In this document: piece after piece, positions 23,556-35,666 of the stretch | Numbering within the stretch: position 1 is the first letter of the stretch | Layout: every line of letters starts with the position of its first letter | Source: Branchiostoma floridae | Taxonomy: Eukaryota > Chordata > Leptocardii > Amphioxiformes > Branchiostomatidae | Length of the DNA: 64,000 bases | Assembly: GCF_000003815.2 (NCBI RefSeq) | Contig: NC_049984.1 | Coordinates: 14,403,314-14,467,313, forward strand | Reading direction: 5' to 3' | Position numbers and translations under genes: made by a program | The notes under the pieces: generated by a model | What the model saw: only the letters and a program-made list of their open reading frames with translations | The model's database searches: none | What the model was told of the DNA's origin: nothing

Positions 23556-25144
23556 CGCTTGCTTGACATCTGCTTTGGGAATGAGCCAAGGCCTGTACCC
23601 CGTCTGCTCGACACCTGGAGCCGCTTGGGGATATTTGATTCACTGCATTACTCGGGTTGTTGAACATACTTACGTAACATTAGGCAAGTTTGGGTGGTGG
23701 TATCTTTGGAAATCTGCCCGGAATTCCTCACCAAGGCGCCCCAAGGTGACGGGAAGACGGTGTGCAGCTCGTCATAAGGAGATCTATCAACGTCTTAAGC
23801 ATCTTCCCTCAGATTTGGCACGAGAGTTGAAGAGCAAACATTTTTCTTGTATTCAGCGGGAGGCAGAGGTGGTAATGAAGACCTCTTGTTGTCCCTACCT
23901 GCCAAAACTTCAACACCCGGAGGGTAGGAACACGGCTTTAGCACGCTATTTTTGTGAGCTTTCGTATAGATAACACCTGCTTTTACTCGTAGCTAGCATC
24001 ATGGTGCCTGAGGCGGCGACAGTATGGGGGTGAGGAGGTGGGCGTTGGTCGCTTCTCTGCTGGATAGCAGAAGCGAACACAGGAGAGAACTACTATCCAG
24101 ATGATACCCAGGCTACAAATTTTGCTGGTACTTTAAGTTAAGTTTAACGAAATCAAATAGAAAAGTTTCCCTATCACTACCAGATCGCGTCTGTCCCTTT
24201 GGCGGATACCGTAGCCATGATAGGGATAGATTGCACCCAGTGTACAAAGCTGACGCGGTTTACCGGTTACGTGAAACAAACAAAAACAGACAAACAAGAA
24301 CAGAACGGAAGATACCATGTTACATCTTGGACGTTCAAATGAAATTGCTTTGAGCAAGGGAGACAGAAAGAAGCGCTTTGAATGTTCCGGCTAACTGTAT
24401 CAACTGTATCAACTTATCTATAATACAAAGAAAGGATCAACATCAAACTACAATAGACGTAAGTTTTACCTGGTCAGTAGCCACCATACTTCATAGTGAG
24501 CCCGTGCATAGGCTCCGTAACCCTCAGAGATCGAGTCATGTCGAATAGTCAGGCTAACCGACCGTAACTCTCCCTTTATTCTATCTACCAATATGGATGA
24601 CTTTTCAAGCTTCACTACACACTCTACCAAGTTGAGTTTGACCATCCATCCCTTGTACACGTGGTCCTTCCTTCATATTTATCTTGTCTAGATGAAGCTC
24701 ACTTAATCACTCTTTATGTCAACCTTACTAGAATTCCTCGTCTGATCAGTTGGAAACGGTGACTGTATCCTGCATCTTGTAGAGCCTTGGCCACGACCTC
24801 TACGAGGTGAACAACCACGATGTCAAGAGCCAAGTGAGAGACCATAGCTTACCCTACCCGCTATCTATTGATGCTGTCTGGTTACCATATAGTCCAGGCT
24901 CCATGACACCGAGGGGTCGGAACACGTAACTCATAGTTCTCACGAACTCCTACCATGTCTTTGACCTTCAGAACTGTGAGCAGCTTTGTTGCGTCTTTGG
25001 GGCGGGTAAAGAACTGGTTTCTTGATAGATGTTGTTTCCTTAAAGTGCCCTAAGGCGAGGGGGCAAGTTAAGAAAACGACACGTATAACGAAAACCGTAT
25101 ATCACCAGCATACCGTAAATACCCTTTCACACGTTAACACAATA
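23556..25144. other. No gene recognised
   Basis: A plus-strand frame (23518-23973) is open for 151 codons but has no recognisable domain. The end of an AGCCTGGTATCC-type element is visible near 24090-24115. Confidence 0.35.
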
Positions 25145-25563
25145 TCCAAGCAGATCTTTGGAGGACACTTGAAATTGTAATGACTTCTGCTTGCCTCTTT
25201 TTCTGTCAGCCGATACGGCAAGATTGGGTGGGCCATAGTTTTTTACTCCGTAGAGGCAGTGGGTTGTTATCCTGTGTCTGGGGGTACGGTATTGGAAGGC
25301 AGAGCCCAACCATCTCTTTCCACTGTCTTTTCTCCCAAAGTCAGGAACGCATTTTACACCTGGGTGGAGTGAGGAAAGTCGTGTAAAGTGCCTTTCCTAC
25401 GAACACAGCGTCTATAAAAGAACGCCGGGATTCAAATCCGTGACTTCTTGATCTTGTGTCCGCTAGCCTAGCCGCTCGGCCATTCGACGCCACCAATTGT
25501 GATACTTTAAAAGATGGGGCTTCTATAAAACGGTACGATTGTTCCTCCCAGTATCTGCTTGAA
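25145..25563. mobile_element. CCAAGCAGA-terminal element containing a SINE
   Basis: The left end TCCAAGCAGATCTTTGGAGGA pairs with the reverse complement of the right end, TTCAAGCAGATACTGGGAGGA. A family B SINE in minus orientation lies near the right end. Reversed, the layout matches the element at 15887-16349. Confidence 0.6.
25244..25497 (-). mobile_element. tRNA-derived SINE (family B), best copy
   Basis: Read on the minus strand from 25493 it starts GGCGTCGAATGGCCGAGCGG and has a clear B-box region, GGATTTGAATCCCGGCG. Together these form a tRNA-Ser/Leu-like head of about 70 nt. A non-tRNA body follows (GGCACTTTACACGACTTTCC). It is not a functional tRNA: the acceptor stem does not close. 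Confidence 0.7.
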
Positions 25564-25598
25564 GATATTGGGGCTTTGAATGCCGTCCGCTTATAATA

Positions 25599-25783
25599 TC
25601 CAAGCGGATCTTACGGTAGCATAAGATATACTATAGTATAATATAATAGTATCAAAAGTTGCCAGAGGAGTGAAGCCGGCCTAGGAGTGTGTTTACATGG
25701 CAAATGTACACCTCTGCCTCTTGCCTGAATACACCCCTTGGCCAGTTTAGTACTATCTTCTGCCATCGTAGGATCTGCTTGGA
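25599..25783. mobile_element. MITE, CCAAGCAGA-terminal, subfamily with AGTATCAAAAG arms
   Basis: The left end TCCAAGCGGATCTTACGG pairs with the reverse complement of the right end, TCCAAGCAGATCCTACGATG. The inner segment AATAGTATCAAAAG, then AGAGGAGTGAAG and CGGCCTAGGAG, is shared with the copy at 34271-34427. Confidence 0.75.
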
Positions 25784-26647
25784 AATTAGTCCGTTTATAT
25801 TTGCAAAGTCACAGCACACGTAACGACCAATTCTGCCTTCTACGTGCCGAATGAATTACATCCCCAATAACGCCCGAGGCGCCAGGGACACATTAAGCCG
25901 TAATTCTGTGATTTGTTCAGTCCTGGGTTGTTTGTTTGCTTCGTATTAGAGTTGCCAGTTGGTCGTGTAAAAACTAAAGTTACCGCCTCCCGTTACCTTA
26001 GATGGCTTTTCCAAGGGTCTCGCGGTACGCTTCAAGTTGATAGCCATGGACACTAAGAATCCAATTCAACTTGAACCCAGACGAAATTGTACAAATGTGT
26101 ACGTACAGAAGAGCGCAGCTGTTCGTTCCTGGTACACTTACATTGCAATAACCTAGAACCAAGTCTCTTTGCTGCTGTACAAAGAGAAAAAAATACGTAA
26201 AGCCAAAGAAGATCAAAGAAGCCTGTTTTGAGCAAAGAGATGATGTGTGGTAGAAGGCAGAAACGGACGCTTCTGTACAAAGTTTCTTTTAAGTAGTCCA
26301 CATACAGGCTATGGGTTTTGGAGTAGCGTTTTCTGACCATATATACTACCCCCATTTACCAGCCAACATTGCACTTCGACCAAAACTACTTTTGATACAG
26401 TTCATATGCTAATAATCAGATATCTCTATCAACACGGTTCATTGTCCTTTCTGACATCTACTTCTTACTCCAACAGGCCCACCCACAAACCCACCGTTTT
26501 ACCGCGAAGGGTCGTGATCTAAATCATCAGCGGATGATGACAGACGCCATTTGATTTTGTCTCCCGTGTGGAAAATCTAATCTTTTTCTGTCGTAGGAGA
26601 GGCACCTTGGCGACCCGCCTGGATGTGAAGAGGGGTGTATCCTGGTA

Positions 26648-26890
26648 CCCTGGTATCCACTGTCTACCGTGGATTGACTCGGCTCTCTTCGGGGTAGATG
26701 AAGCTCTCTACTGCCGGGGTCATCGTACCCGGTAGAAGTTGTATGCGCTTGGAGTTTAATTAGCCATCCATCCTCGGGATGAACCGCGTAAAACTCCTAC
26801 CGTAGTGCGAAAGATTTCCCCGGCGGTAGAGAGCTTCATCTGCCCCGCAGAGAGCCAAACCAATCCACGGTAGCCTGGATACCAGGCTAA
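26648..26890. mobile_element. MITE, CCTGGTATCCA-terminal family
   Basis: Arms of about 70 bp pair well: left CCTGGTATCCACTGTC, CTACCGTGGATTG, GGCTCTCT, AGATGAAGCTCTCTAC; right, the same in reverse complement. Length is about 243 bp, with no coding capacity. Confidence 0.85.
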
Positions 26891-27119
26891 GGGGTGGGGG
26901 TCATCTGAAAGGAACTACACGGAGACATTCAGACGTTGACGAATGTCCTTGTTGCTTGTGAGTAACCAGCACACACACGCACATGTGCTGTGCCGTTGCC
27001 AGATCGTTAGCCGTGGGGGAACTCTACTGTCACAACAATTTTGACTGGAGCCAACAATTATAACCGCGACGGTGAGAAAAACGTGAGGGCAGAGAGTACA
27101 AATGCAGCAATGTTCGCGG

Positions 27120-27300
27120 TTTTCGCGTTGCCAATTCACCGCGAACTTAAAACCACCGCGAACATTGTTCCATGGCAGTAAGAGACTACAGTGCATGGTA
27201 AGACTGCAGTGAATAGTACTACCGCGAACTTAAAACCACCGCGAACAGTCCTTTTACCCGCTACCGCGAAATTAAATCCCCGCGAACTTAAATGCAGTAC
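27120..27300. repeat. CCGCGAACTTAAAACCACCG repeat cluster
   Basis: CCGCGAACTTAAAACCACCG occurs twice (about 27139 and 27221), with several shortened or inverted relatives. The region ends in GCAGTAC. It resembles the subterminal part of the element at 40474-40689, which also has GCGGTGGTTTTA next to a TACTGTAAAT end. Confidence 0.6.
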
Positions 27301-27303
27301 TAG

Positions 27304-27502
27304 AACTCTCCAAGCAGAGGTTGGTGGGGAAGATTGTGACCTTCTTCACATGATGTCAGGCTTTCCCGCGCCCAGTTTGATTAGGCTACGATTATCCATT
27401 AATATGCGACTTGTAGCAGAAGTTGGCGGGGCTAACAGATAGAAAACTGTCCATAAGATAAGAAGGTCACCATCTTTCACACCAACCTCTGCTTGCAGAG
27501 TA
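27304..27502. mobile_element. MITE, CCAAGCAGA-terminal family
   Basis: The left end ACTCTCCAAGCAGAGGTTGG and the reverse-complemented right end ACTCTGCAAGCAGAGGTTGG pair, followed by TGTGACCTTCTT / GGTGACCTTCTT. About 199 bp; no clean target duplication. Confidence 0.8.
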
Positions 27503-28118
27503 GCAGAGAGGGAGAGTGGGTGGGTGCACGTGGGTTTAGGTGCATGGTAGTACATGTTCCAGATATAATCTGAAAGTTTATGATATACAGACCTTCATCA
27601 TGAGGTTTCTATAAATACTTTTGTCGACAAAAAATGCAACAATTTCCGCACACGTGAACAGACTATAAGAGCGCAATGTTTCCAAAGTATTAACGAACGG
27701 CCTTCCTGATGATCTGATCTGTCATCACAGTTTCCTCACACGATGATCGGAAACTTCGCTGTCTTCTGTCTAACTGCTGACAGTGCCCAACTTTTGACAC
27801 ACGAAAAACCCCGGTGATGAAAACATGGATCATTTGCCGATAACGCAAGGGTAATAGTTATTCGCGTAAACAAAGTAGAATTTAGAAACGCTCAGACGTT
27901 TTAGAAAGCATCCGTTGTAGTGACTGGACGAGAATCTTACCACTACCAGGTTTTCAACCCAAACTCCAAATTGATGCTAATGAGGTGAATTTCTAAGATG
28001 GCTCAATAGAATTCGAAGTCAAAATAAGGCTACAAATAAGTGTAGGGAAGTACCGAAAGGTATGGGGAATTGTTAGATCCTATCCTTTACAATACACCAA
28101 GCAAATTTCCTTGTAAGT
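27503..28118. other. No gene recognised
   Basis: Short mixed-composition sequence; nothing identified. Confidence 0.4.
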
Positions 28119-28298
28119 CTAGTTAACCTTTATTCGTGGGGTAACCTATATCCGTTGCTTTTAAAACAGGGTATCTGGGGACATCAACTTCGTCGGACAG
28201 TGGTTTGAAATTGCAGTTTGAAACCACCGTCTATCGATATCCCTAAATACCCTACTCAAAAACGGATAAAGGTTACCCCGCGGATAAAGGTGAACTAG
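28119..28298. mobile_element. MITE, CTAGTTAACCTTTATTCG-terminal family
   Basis: The left end CTAGTTAACCTTTATTCG, then GGGGTAACCTATATCCGTT, pairs with the reverse complement of the right end (CTAGTTCACCTTTATCCG, GGGGTAACCTTTATCCGTT). A second copy lies at 33465-33681. Confidence 0.85.
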
Positions 28299-29763
28299 AG
28301 TCACCCGATAACAATAAATCCGGCTATCGTGAAAAGAAAAGAAGTGCGCTTACCATTGACGCCTCTTGTCACCTCAGCAGATCTGAAAAAAGTCTCCAAA
28401 CTTTGCTTTTCGTTTTTTTACATAAATCGACAACTATGAGATCCAGTCTTTGTCTAATTTTGGCTGCAGTTTCGAGTGGATGGTAATGGAACCGTCATGC
28501 GTATGCTGGCCTTGAAGGCTTTTGGGACACTTCTCAGCTGGGAAACAGAGATTGAATGTTCCTCCGAGGATACGTTAGCACGGACACGGAAACAGGTGTA
28601 GATTTATTTATCCAGTAGTCACGCATCCGCTAACCTGTCGGAGATTTATTACACAACAGGAGTAATACTAGTGGGACCGTGTCGGGAAGTTCAAGAAATG
28701 ACGCCACCGAGAATCATCTGGGTTTCTTGATGCCGGTCCAGGTCTTTTATACATAGATCACGGTGTCAACTGTCAAGGATAGTGTTGGGATCACTTCCCG
28801 ACATTTTAGTTTCATCATTGCAGAGGGGGAGAGGGTCAATTAAGTTATGGAGGGAAAGGGGACACACACGTATTGTTTGTTTGTATGCAATCGTTAGGTT
28901 TCGCTGTAGTACTGTGAAGAAAACAAGATAAAAGAAAGTAATTTTGATGGTGATGGTGAGAGGGTCATATGCGATATATGTACATGTTTGTTGCCTAGTT
29001 GGTTGATTTATTTGGTGCAAGGAGGTTTATTTTTGGTGGTAGCGCAGTGCACAGCTATGTCATTACAAAGAGCTGACCCTGGTGACGAATATAGAAAATC
29101 TACGTCAGATTATGAAATACAGTATATTCAACTAAAAAAAGACAGATTTTTTTATAAGAGTTTACACCTAGTCAATAGTCAGAGGCATAATCAGTATGTA
29201 TAGAAAATATGGCTCTTCCAAACTATGGCTCTTTTAAAATATGGCTTATCCAGCAAGGTTCACGACAATGGGGTTATGCGATGTGTCGTTCACGATCACA
29301 GTGGATGTGAGTAAAATCGGGCTTAGGCTAAGAACACCGTCCTTATGAGCCTATTTAGTCTAGTCAAGGTCATTTCCTCTCCACTTTGACCTTGACACCG
29401 GTACACATGATTGTCCCCATCAGAGCGGTGTTTTCGTAAGAGGAAACATTAGCGGCCATCGGATCCGCCGTCATTGTGACAGAAACATTCCATCTGCCAA
29501 GGCAGGTCACCAAAAGTCTTGATCCTTCCGACCTCAGGCACTCGGGAAGATTCCTCACAAGACGTCTTCAAGGCGATGGGAACTTAAAGATTAAGACAAA
29601 TCTGTAGAACCGTGGCTTTTCTTGTAATGTTTATATCGAGGGATGGATAGACCCTACAGAGTGGGTCATGGTTTACTGTGGTTTATTCCAGCGCGTCAAC
29701 AATTCCTGATTCCCGACACTCTGCCCCTGACTGTGTGATAACTGACGTCTGGTCTCTAACGGT
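28299..29763. other. No gene recognised
   Basis: Includes a short LINE-tail match near 28893 (GGTTTCGCTGTAGTACTG). No exon was identified. Confidence 0.4.
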
Positions 29764-29919
29764 TAGCCTGGTATCCATCCCCATTCAGCTACAAGTCCGG
29801 GTAGTAACAAAAACCCGTAGCCTGGTATCCACTTCCATTCAGCTACCAGGCCGGGTAGTGACCAAAACACGGAGTTCTGGATAGGAACAGGGAGATAAAT
29901 ATGAGCGGATACCAGGCTA
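29764..29919. mobile_element. MITE, AGCCTGGTATCC-terminal family, with a repeated head
   Basis: Starts TAGCCTGGTATCCATCC and ends with its complement, GGATACCAGGCTA. A second head, GTAGCCTGGTATCCAC, occurs inside at about 29818, so two related copies seem nested or tandem. A further head is at about 6318. Confidence 0.7.
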
Positions 29920-30168
29920 TTTCCAGGCGGTGAAAAAAAGTTACGTAGAAGCTGATATTTCTTCCCATTGGTAATACACATTTGGCTATGTCTCCGCGTT
30001 TTTAAGGAAAACGACGTTTGACAAAGCTAACGACATTGGGTAGCGCTGTGTTTAATACATAGACTGATATCTTATGAGTTGGTCATGACAGTAGCATATG
30101 GAATTGAGACATCTAGGCTACCCCGTAGGGTGCACCCAAGGTTAGTCCGTCAATATGGTGTTGACTCG

Positions 30169-30298
30169 CTCTCCAAGCAGAGGTTACGCTAGTTTTTGAT
30201 GTCTAGTTAAGCGTTTTTATTTGTTATTTTTTGCTGGTGAACAAAGAGAAAAGCTGAAAGAAAAAACGCATAAAAAGACGTCAAGAAACTCGCTGGAG
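30169..30298. mobile_element. Degenerate MITE, CCAAGCAGA-terminal family
   Basis: The left end CTCTCCAAGCAGAGGTTACG is followed by GATGTCTAGTTAAGCG. The right part reverse-complements to GACGTCTTTTTATGCG, but its terminal motif is decayed. Confidence 0.5.
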
Positions 30299-30570
30299 CC
30301 TAAGCTCTAGTTGTTGATCCGCACGGTGTGTGTCGGTGATGATCGGGGCCTGTCCGGTGTAGGTCGGTGATGACCGGGCTGACCTTCCCTGTGTGAGTCC
30401 TTGATGCATGAGGTTGACCCGGGCAACCCGGTGAGAACTGACGGCAGACATCTCCAGGTTAGCGGGAATGAGGGATGGCGTGTGCGATGTGATGTGACTC
30501 GGGCGTCGGTGGGTCAAGATTCACGGTATGTCGCCAAGGTTAAGGTGAAGGCGACTTTCTATTTGACTCA

Positions 30571-30607
30571 ACAAAAAAAAAAAACAAAAAAAAAACAAAA
30601 AAAAAAC
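30571..30607 (+). repeat. A-rich tract
   Basis: Nearly pure A interrupted by single C. It may be the tail of a retroposed element, but no body was recognised. Confidence 0.8.
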
Positions 30608-31029
30608 AGGGATCGTTTAAAAAAGCTGACCACCTGAAGATGGATTGTGGACAATCTATATCAACACGACACACAATATGCAGACATGTGGCCACAGGTG
30701 GACATAAGGTAGAAGTAGGAAAGCACAAGACTAACGCGTGCCACAGTACGTCCGTCCGCCCAAAGCCAGGCGGCACGTGATCGCATCAGGTGAACGCCGA
30801 AAGACTCGCAGGGGTGAAGGGGCAACAGAGAGCCGCACGCGGCACAGTAGGACTCCACCTGTGCGTCACTTTTGTGATAGGTGACCACCAAGACATGGAT
30901 GCAGGGGAGGGAGGAGAACACGCGATGGCCGCACGCGGCACGAAACGGATTTCCGCCCCCGCGCACCTGAAAGTGGATGCCCGAAAGCAGGCTAGCTAGG
31001 TATTATAGCTCCCGAGCAAACTTTCGGGT

Positions 31030-31111
31030 ATATTATAGCTCCCGAGTCTCTTCTGTCCTCTCCGTAAATATTATTTGTGGAGAGGACAGAAGAGATTCGG
31101 GAGCTATAGTA
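31030..31111. repeat. Strong foldback, about 33-bp arms with a 15-base loop
   Basis: ATAGCTCCCGAGTCTCTTCT plus GTCCTCTCC on the left pairs with GGAGAGGACAGAAGAG plus ATTCGGGAGCTATAG on the right, with about three mismatches. An extra partial arm (TATTATAGCTCCCGAG) lies at about 31011, and an outer GGTACCAGGCTA suggests a MITE of the AGCCTGGTACC type. Confidence 0.85.
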
Positions 31112-32645
31112 CGGTTCGGTACCAGGCTAAAAGCAGGCACTGTACATTTCAGGGGAATGCGGGTAGCGCTCGCGGCACATTTACTAGGCTTGCCGCGCGC
31201 GTGACTACAGGTGGCTGTTCAAAGCGCGGACGCTTTGGAGGCGAGGACGCCCAGTATGTATTTTGTATGGAGAAAGCTCAAACGGCGAGCACACAAACCA
31301 AACTTACCTTGTGCTCTGATGACAGTACACATTGATTGCGCGCCATCTTCCTGTTTAGTATTTGCTTTTCTACTAGATTCTTCTTATCTAGCTCGAAGTT
31401 CTACAGCCTACAAGTTTGGATCACGGTTCTCATTGATTGTTGGGGATTTTTATTTTAAATATATTCGGTTACCTTCTTCTCTGGCGGTCATTGCCTTTAC
31501 TAAAGGGGTTAAAGAACTTGCCTTTACTCTTTTTTAAATGGAGAAACGCCAGGAATCGGTTTTGTCCCAAGTCGGAGAAATTGCCTCCTACGTAAAGCGC
31601 GGCGCTTTTGTCGGGGGAGTTTTTACCTCTCATGACGGGGTCGATTGGACGTGTTTTTAACAATAGCACGCAGAACCAAACTGGTTCAGTATGCTCCGGA
31701 ACTGTCGCCACCAACATCAAAGCCTGACCTCGTGACAGCCACGGAAATAAATCAAAACTTCCAGTGACCAAATATGCCCGCTATGCAGATTGAAAATTCA
31801 TCGCACATTTTGCTTTTGTTCCGCTCCATTATGGAGTTAGCAGTCTTGACACTTGTTTCGACTACCTTGTTAGCGAGTCTGGGATTTTCTTATCACCAAT
31901 TGGGGGAAACAGCTCATTCTAAGAACCATGGAGGACATAACACCAAAAACATCACACGGCTCTTTTCTTTCAAAATGTACAAACCGTTCTCTTTATTTGG
32001 CATACATGCCAATACCTTATCTATCAATTTTTTGCATTCTCATACTTTCAGATGTAAGACACATGCCCGCCATTTTTTCGCGGTAATGTACACCCTTACG
32101 CTAATAAATCCATACTTTCCGGCCAGTAAATGAAATTGAAATCAAACAGAGATATCTGAAGAATCTTATCACAGAGATGACCAAGAGAAATCCTGTGGAG
32201 AGTTGGGTCGACCCCCGCGGGATTAGGTCACCCCCTGTCGGCGCTGGGCAGTGGCGCTAAGCAAAGCCACGTCCAGGCCGGGCCATGACGGACGACGTCC
32301 GCGATCTAAACCGACACGTGTATGAGCGGGTTTTCGGAGTCATGCGGTGATCTTGGAGGGAAAGGAGAGATCTCATCATCGGGCGGATGCTTCACAGCAC
32401 TTCATCATGACTATCATTTCCCGTCCGTCCGTTTCTCTGACCTCTAGTCACCTGGGTCTAGGCTGGACATCAGAGTTGAGCCTCCCCATTGGAGCCAAGC
32501 ATAAGAAGCACTGAAACAAGACCTAGCTTAATAACTTATCCAATTTCAAGGTTAGAATTTTTTCTGCAGCAGAAAGTGACAGGGGTCTTTTTTTATAACC
32601 ATGCAAAGAAAATACGGGGTTGTTCAGCTCAAACTCCGAGAAAAG
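31112..32645. other. No gene recognised
   Basis: Opposed frames at 31469-31771 (-) and 31774-32133 (+) are about 100-119 codons long but lack recognisable motifs. Confidence 0.35.
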
Positions 32646-32757
32646 CTTAGGCTGAATACAATTCTTCGTAGTGACCGCTGACTCGGGACGTGGGCTTACT
32701 AAGAAAAGCGAAAGTACTGAGCCAGCGGTCACTACGGAGGATGGTACTCAGGCTAAG
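32646..32757. mobile_element. Short MITE, CTTAGCCTGAGTACCATCC-type ends
   Basis: The left end CTTAGGCTGAATACAATTC, then CGTAGTGACCGCTGACTC, pairs with the reverse complement of the right end (CTTAGCCTGAGTACCATCC, CGTAGTGACCGCTGGCTC). It is 112 bp with about 40-bp arms. Confidence 0.85.
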
Positions 32758-33464
32758 AAAGCTATCTGCTTTGAGAGAAATGTCGTCTTTGACCCCAGTT
32801 TGCTCCTGTATCCATCTGCATGACCCAACAGCTCAAAATCTCTAAATTGCTGAACTGGGCAAATTTTGATCAAAATGGGAAAGCCTACATCCTACCTATT
32901 TTCTCTAACCCAAAACGTCTCAAGATTGGGTCAAAGTTGTCAAGGAAAAGAAGAATTTCAAGGATCTGTAAGCGGCACTAAAATTAGCGGAAGCTCACGC
33001 GTGAACGAATCTTTCGGAAGGGCCACAGGTGCGTGTACGTACGTGTGTGTGTGTCGGGGGTGTGAGACCACCTAGTGTTAAAATAATGCAGCGGTACCCA
33101 CAAGGAAAGGTTTAGATAACCTTATCAAGAACTGTGCCAAGAAACAAATGGAACCCTTACAGATACAGTCAATCGGCTCCGGTAGAAAAGTAGGGGTGGG
33201 GGGTCGGCGTTGGGATACCAGAAATTTTACCAAAGTGTAGGGATGGGTTTGACTTTGAACCCCGGAAGAAGTCATCTCATTGCGACCATCTTCGGGTCTT
33301 TGATTAACTTTTAGTCGAATTTTAGAACTCTGGTTACGGGATAATAATTTGCTTGGGGAGTTTGGGCACGGTTTGAAGGGCCGTGGCCGGAGGGGGTAAG
33401 GGTGTTAACGTTCCTGCGGACTACCAATTATTCTCCTTCCTGCCAAATTCTACGATCCGTAACG

Positions 33465-33681
33465 CTAGTTCACCTATATCGCTGGGTAACCTATATCCGT
33501 TGTAATTTCAGAAACATGGTATTTAGGGAAATCACGTCGGTGGAAAAGGGTTTCAAAATTGAATGATTTCCATGTATAAAAATGTTTAGAATATTGCAGT
33601 TTGAAACCATCGTTCGTACGATCCCTAAATATCTCTAAAACAACGTTAACGGACATAGGTTACCCGGCGGATAAAGGTTAC
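33465..33681. mobile_element. Second copy of the 28119-28298 MITE family
   Basis: Shares CTAGTTCACC, GGGTAACCTATATCCGTTG, TGCAGTTTGAAACCA, GATCCCTAAATA and GCGGATAAAGGTTACCC in order with 28119-28298. Confidence 0.8.
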
Positions 33682-34270
33682 CCGCGAAGGAAGGACTGGT
33701 GGAGGATAGCGTTCAAGAGCTGCTTTCGAGAGTGCGAGAAAAAGTGGAAGCTATATTTCGTGAGGAAGCTAATTTTAGAATTGTTTCAAGAACTTCATAT
33801 GTCCGGACAGCCTAGACGTGTGGGATGCAAGAGCGATGTGAAGTTTGATTATTTCCTGCACTTCCCAGTAGTTACGGCTAATCTATAACCGCTGTTTGGT
33901 ACATTTACCTTTTGACTGAGTCAATATTTAAGGGTATTTGAGGTAAGCATAAAAGAGGGCGTTTGAGGTAACTGCACGGGACGAGAACTCGCACGAAAAC
34001 TGACAAAAGGAAAACACAAGTTCAACTCGGCACCACCTGGTGAGACTTTGGGTCGGCGCAGTGCACTATGGGAACGCAGGTGGATGGACACAATTCTCCA
34101 CTCCAAATATGGCAAGCCTTTTGTGAGCGGCAACAACGATATCTCCAGCAAAGAACCTGGCCCCGATATGTTGAAAACCGCCCGCTCAGATGGCCAGAAA
34201 TAGAGGCTATGATAAGGCAAACAGTGCAAATATCGCGCAACACTTTGGGCTTATTCACGATCCTACTAAT
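33682..34270. other. No gene recognised
   Basis: Frames at 33921-34301 on both strands are unrecognised. Confidence 0.35.
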
Positions 34271-34427
34271 CCCCAAGCAGACCTACGTTACCATAAAATA
34301 GTATCAAAAGCTGGCAGAGGAGTGAAGTCGGCCTAGGAGGATTACGGTTCGGTGCCCATTTGACTCCCTTTGTCCGGCTAAGGACAGCTTTGATACTATC
34401 TTATGGCACCACATGATCTGCTTGGAG
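34271..34427. mobile_element. MITE, CCAAGCAGA-terminal, AGTATCAAAAG subfamily
   Basis: The left end CCCCAAGCAGACCTACG continues to ATAGTATCAAAAGCTGGC; the right end (GACAGCTTTGATACTATC, then GATCTGCTTGGAG) is its complement. Shares AGAGGAGTGAAG and CGGCCTAGGAG with 25599-25783. Confidence 0.85.
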
Positions 34428-35637
34428 ACTTGATCTTACACCTTACAAGTTGTGTAGAAACACATGTACAAGAGGCGAGAAGTACAGTCTCCTGGCTTTC
34501 AAGATTCAAACCCGCACCGAACGAGGGCCGCCAACACAAAACCTCCTTCAGGAGGGGAACATCCTTCCCGGATGTAATGACATTTGAATCAGACATGGCG
34601 GCCCATAATATTGTCGCAAACTAGTGAACTAGGAAAATAGTGATACAAACAGCTGGTCTGTATCTAAAGGCAGGCAGTAATACATAATCCTGCATTCAAT
34701 ACATACATGTATTTAATATCTAACCCCTTATTTTGTCTAGAAAAGGCCATCTCTCTATAGATAATGCTGTATGTATGACCTAGCTGTCTAAATATAGTAT
34801 CAAACAGCGGGAGACAAATATGCACAGGTGTTTCAGACTTTACAGACCAACTGTTTAATTTGTCGGAGGAAAATGTGAGATGTGTGTCAAACACTGAGCG
34901 GAATGCTAACAGAACCCCCAGGACCTACACATTCCTGCAGCGTGTAAGTTTTGGTAAGAGGTATACACCAGCTGGATTCCTGGGATGTTCACGTATTATA
35001 GATAATGACAAATCAAAGTCATGTGGGTGGTTTCTAAAATGGGCCTTCACTTCTGGCTGGTATGAGAGTAATGAAAGTAGGATATAGGATAATTATTTTC
35101 GGAAGTAATGAAAGTAACTGGTATAGTACAGAGCTTAAAACTCCAACAGTAAATAACAGTGAATTAGATGGCGATGAAAACTATCTGATCTAAAAGTAAT
35201 GAAGGTATCCTTTGTAGAACATTAGACCATGTTGAGTTGACTATATGGATGACAACTCCACAAGCATCTATCTTCGTTATTAAAAAAGGTTTTCGGCTAT
35301 ACTCGATAGTACAAATCAGCTGCAAATGACCAAATATATTGTGCAAGTACAAAAAATATGTATAGGAAAACAGGTATGTACAGATGTGTAGAAATGCTGG
35401 TCAATTCAAAAGTCAAAGTTTAACTAAATGCAACTGTTTCTTAATCTTGTTTCAACATACAATAGATTCCAAGACATGATTCTGATGGCATTTCTTGATG
35501 CAAACATGGTGAACATCATTACACACCATGGATAAACGAAAATGTGTTGCTGGAAGTTCTTAATTTGAGTACACAAATTTTGTTGCATTTGGAAATGGAA
35601 TTTCAGAATAGTCAGAAAACATAGTGTATCTATTAAT

Positions 35638-35666
35638 CTCCAAGCAGACATATGGCTTCTGCTTGG
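35638..35666. repeat. 29-bp minimal palindrome with CCAAGCAGA ends
   Basis: CTCCAAGCAGA and TCTGCTTGG are separated by only nine bases or so. It may be the remnant of a MITE that lost its interior. Confidence 0.7.

Noticed and set aside
23518-23973. 151-codon plus-strand frame
   Set aside because: Starts inside a probable MITE, with no recognisable motif or splice context; open frames of this length are expected by chance.
25428-25493. tRNA-Ser/Leu gene (minus strand)
   Set aside because: The head resembles a tRNA, but the acceptor stem does not close and a SINE body follows; related copies lie at 11942 and 15942.
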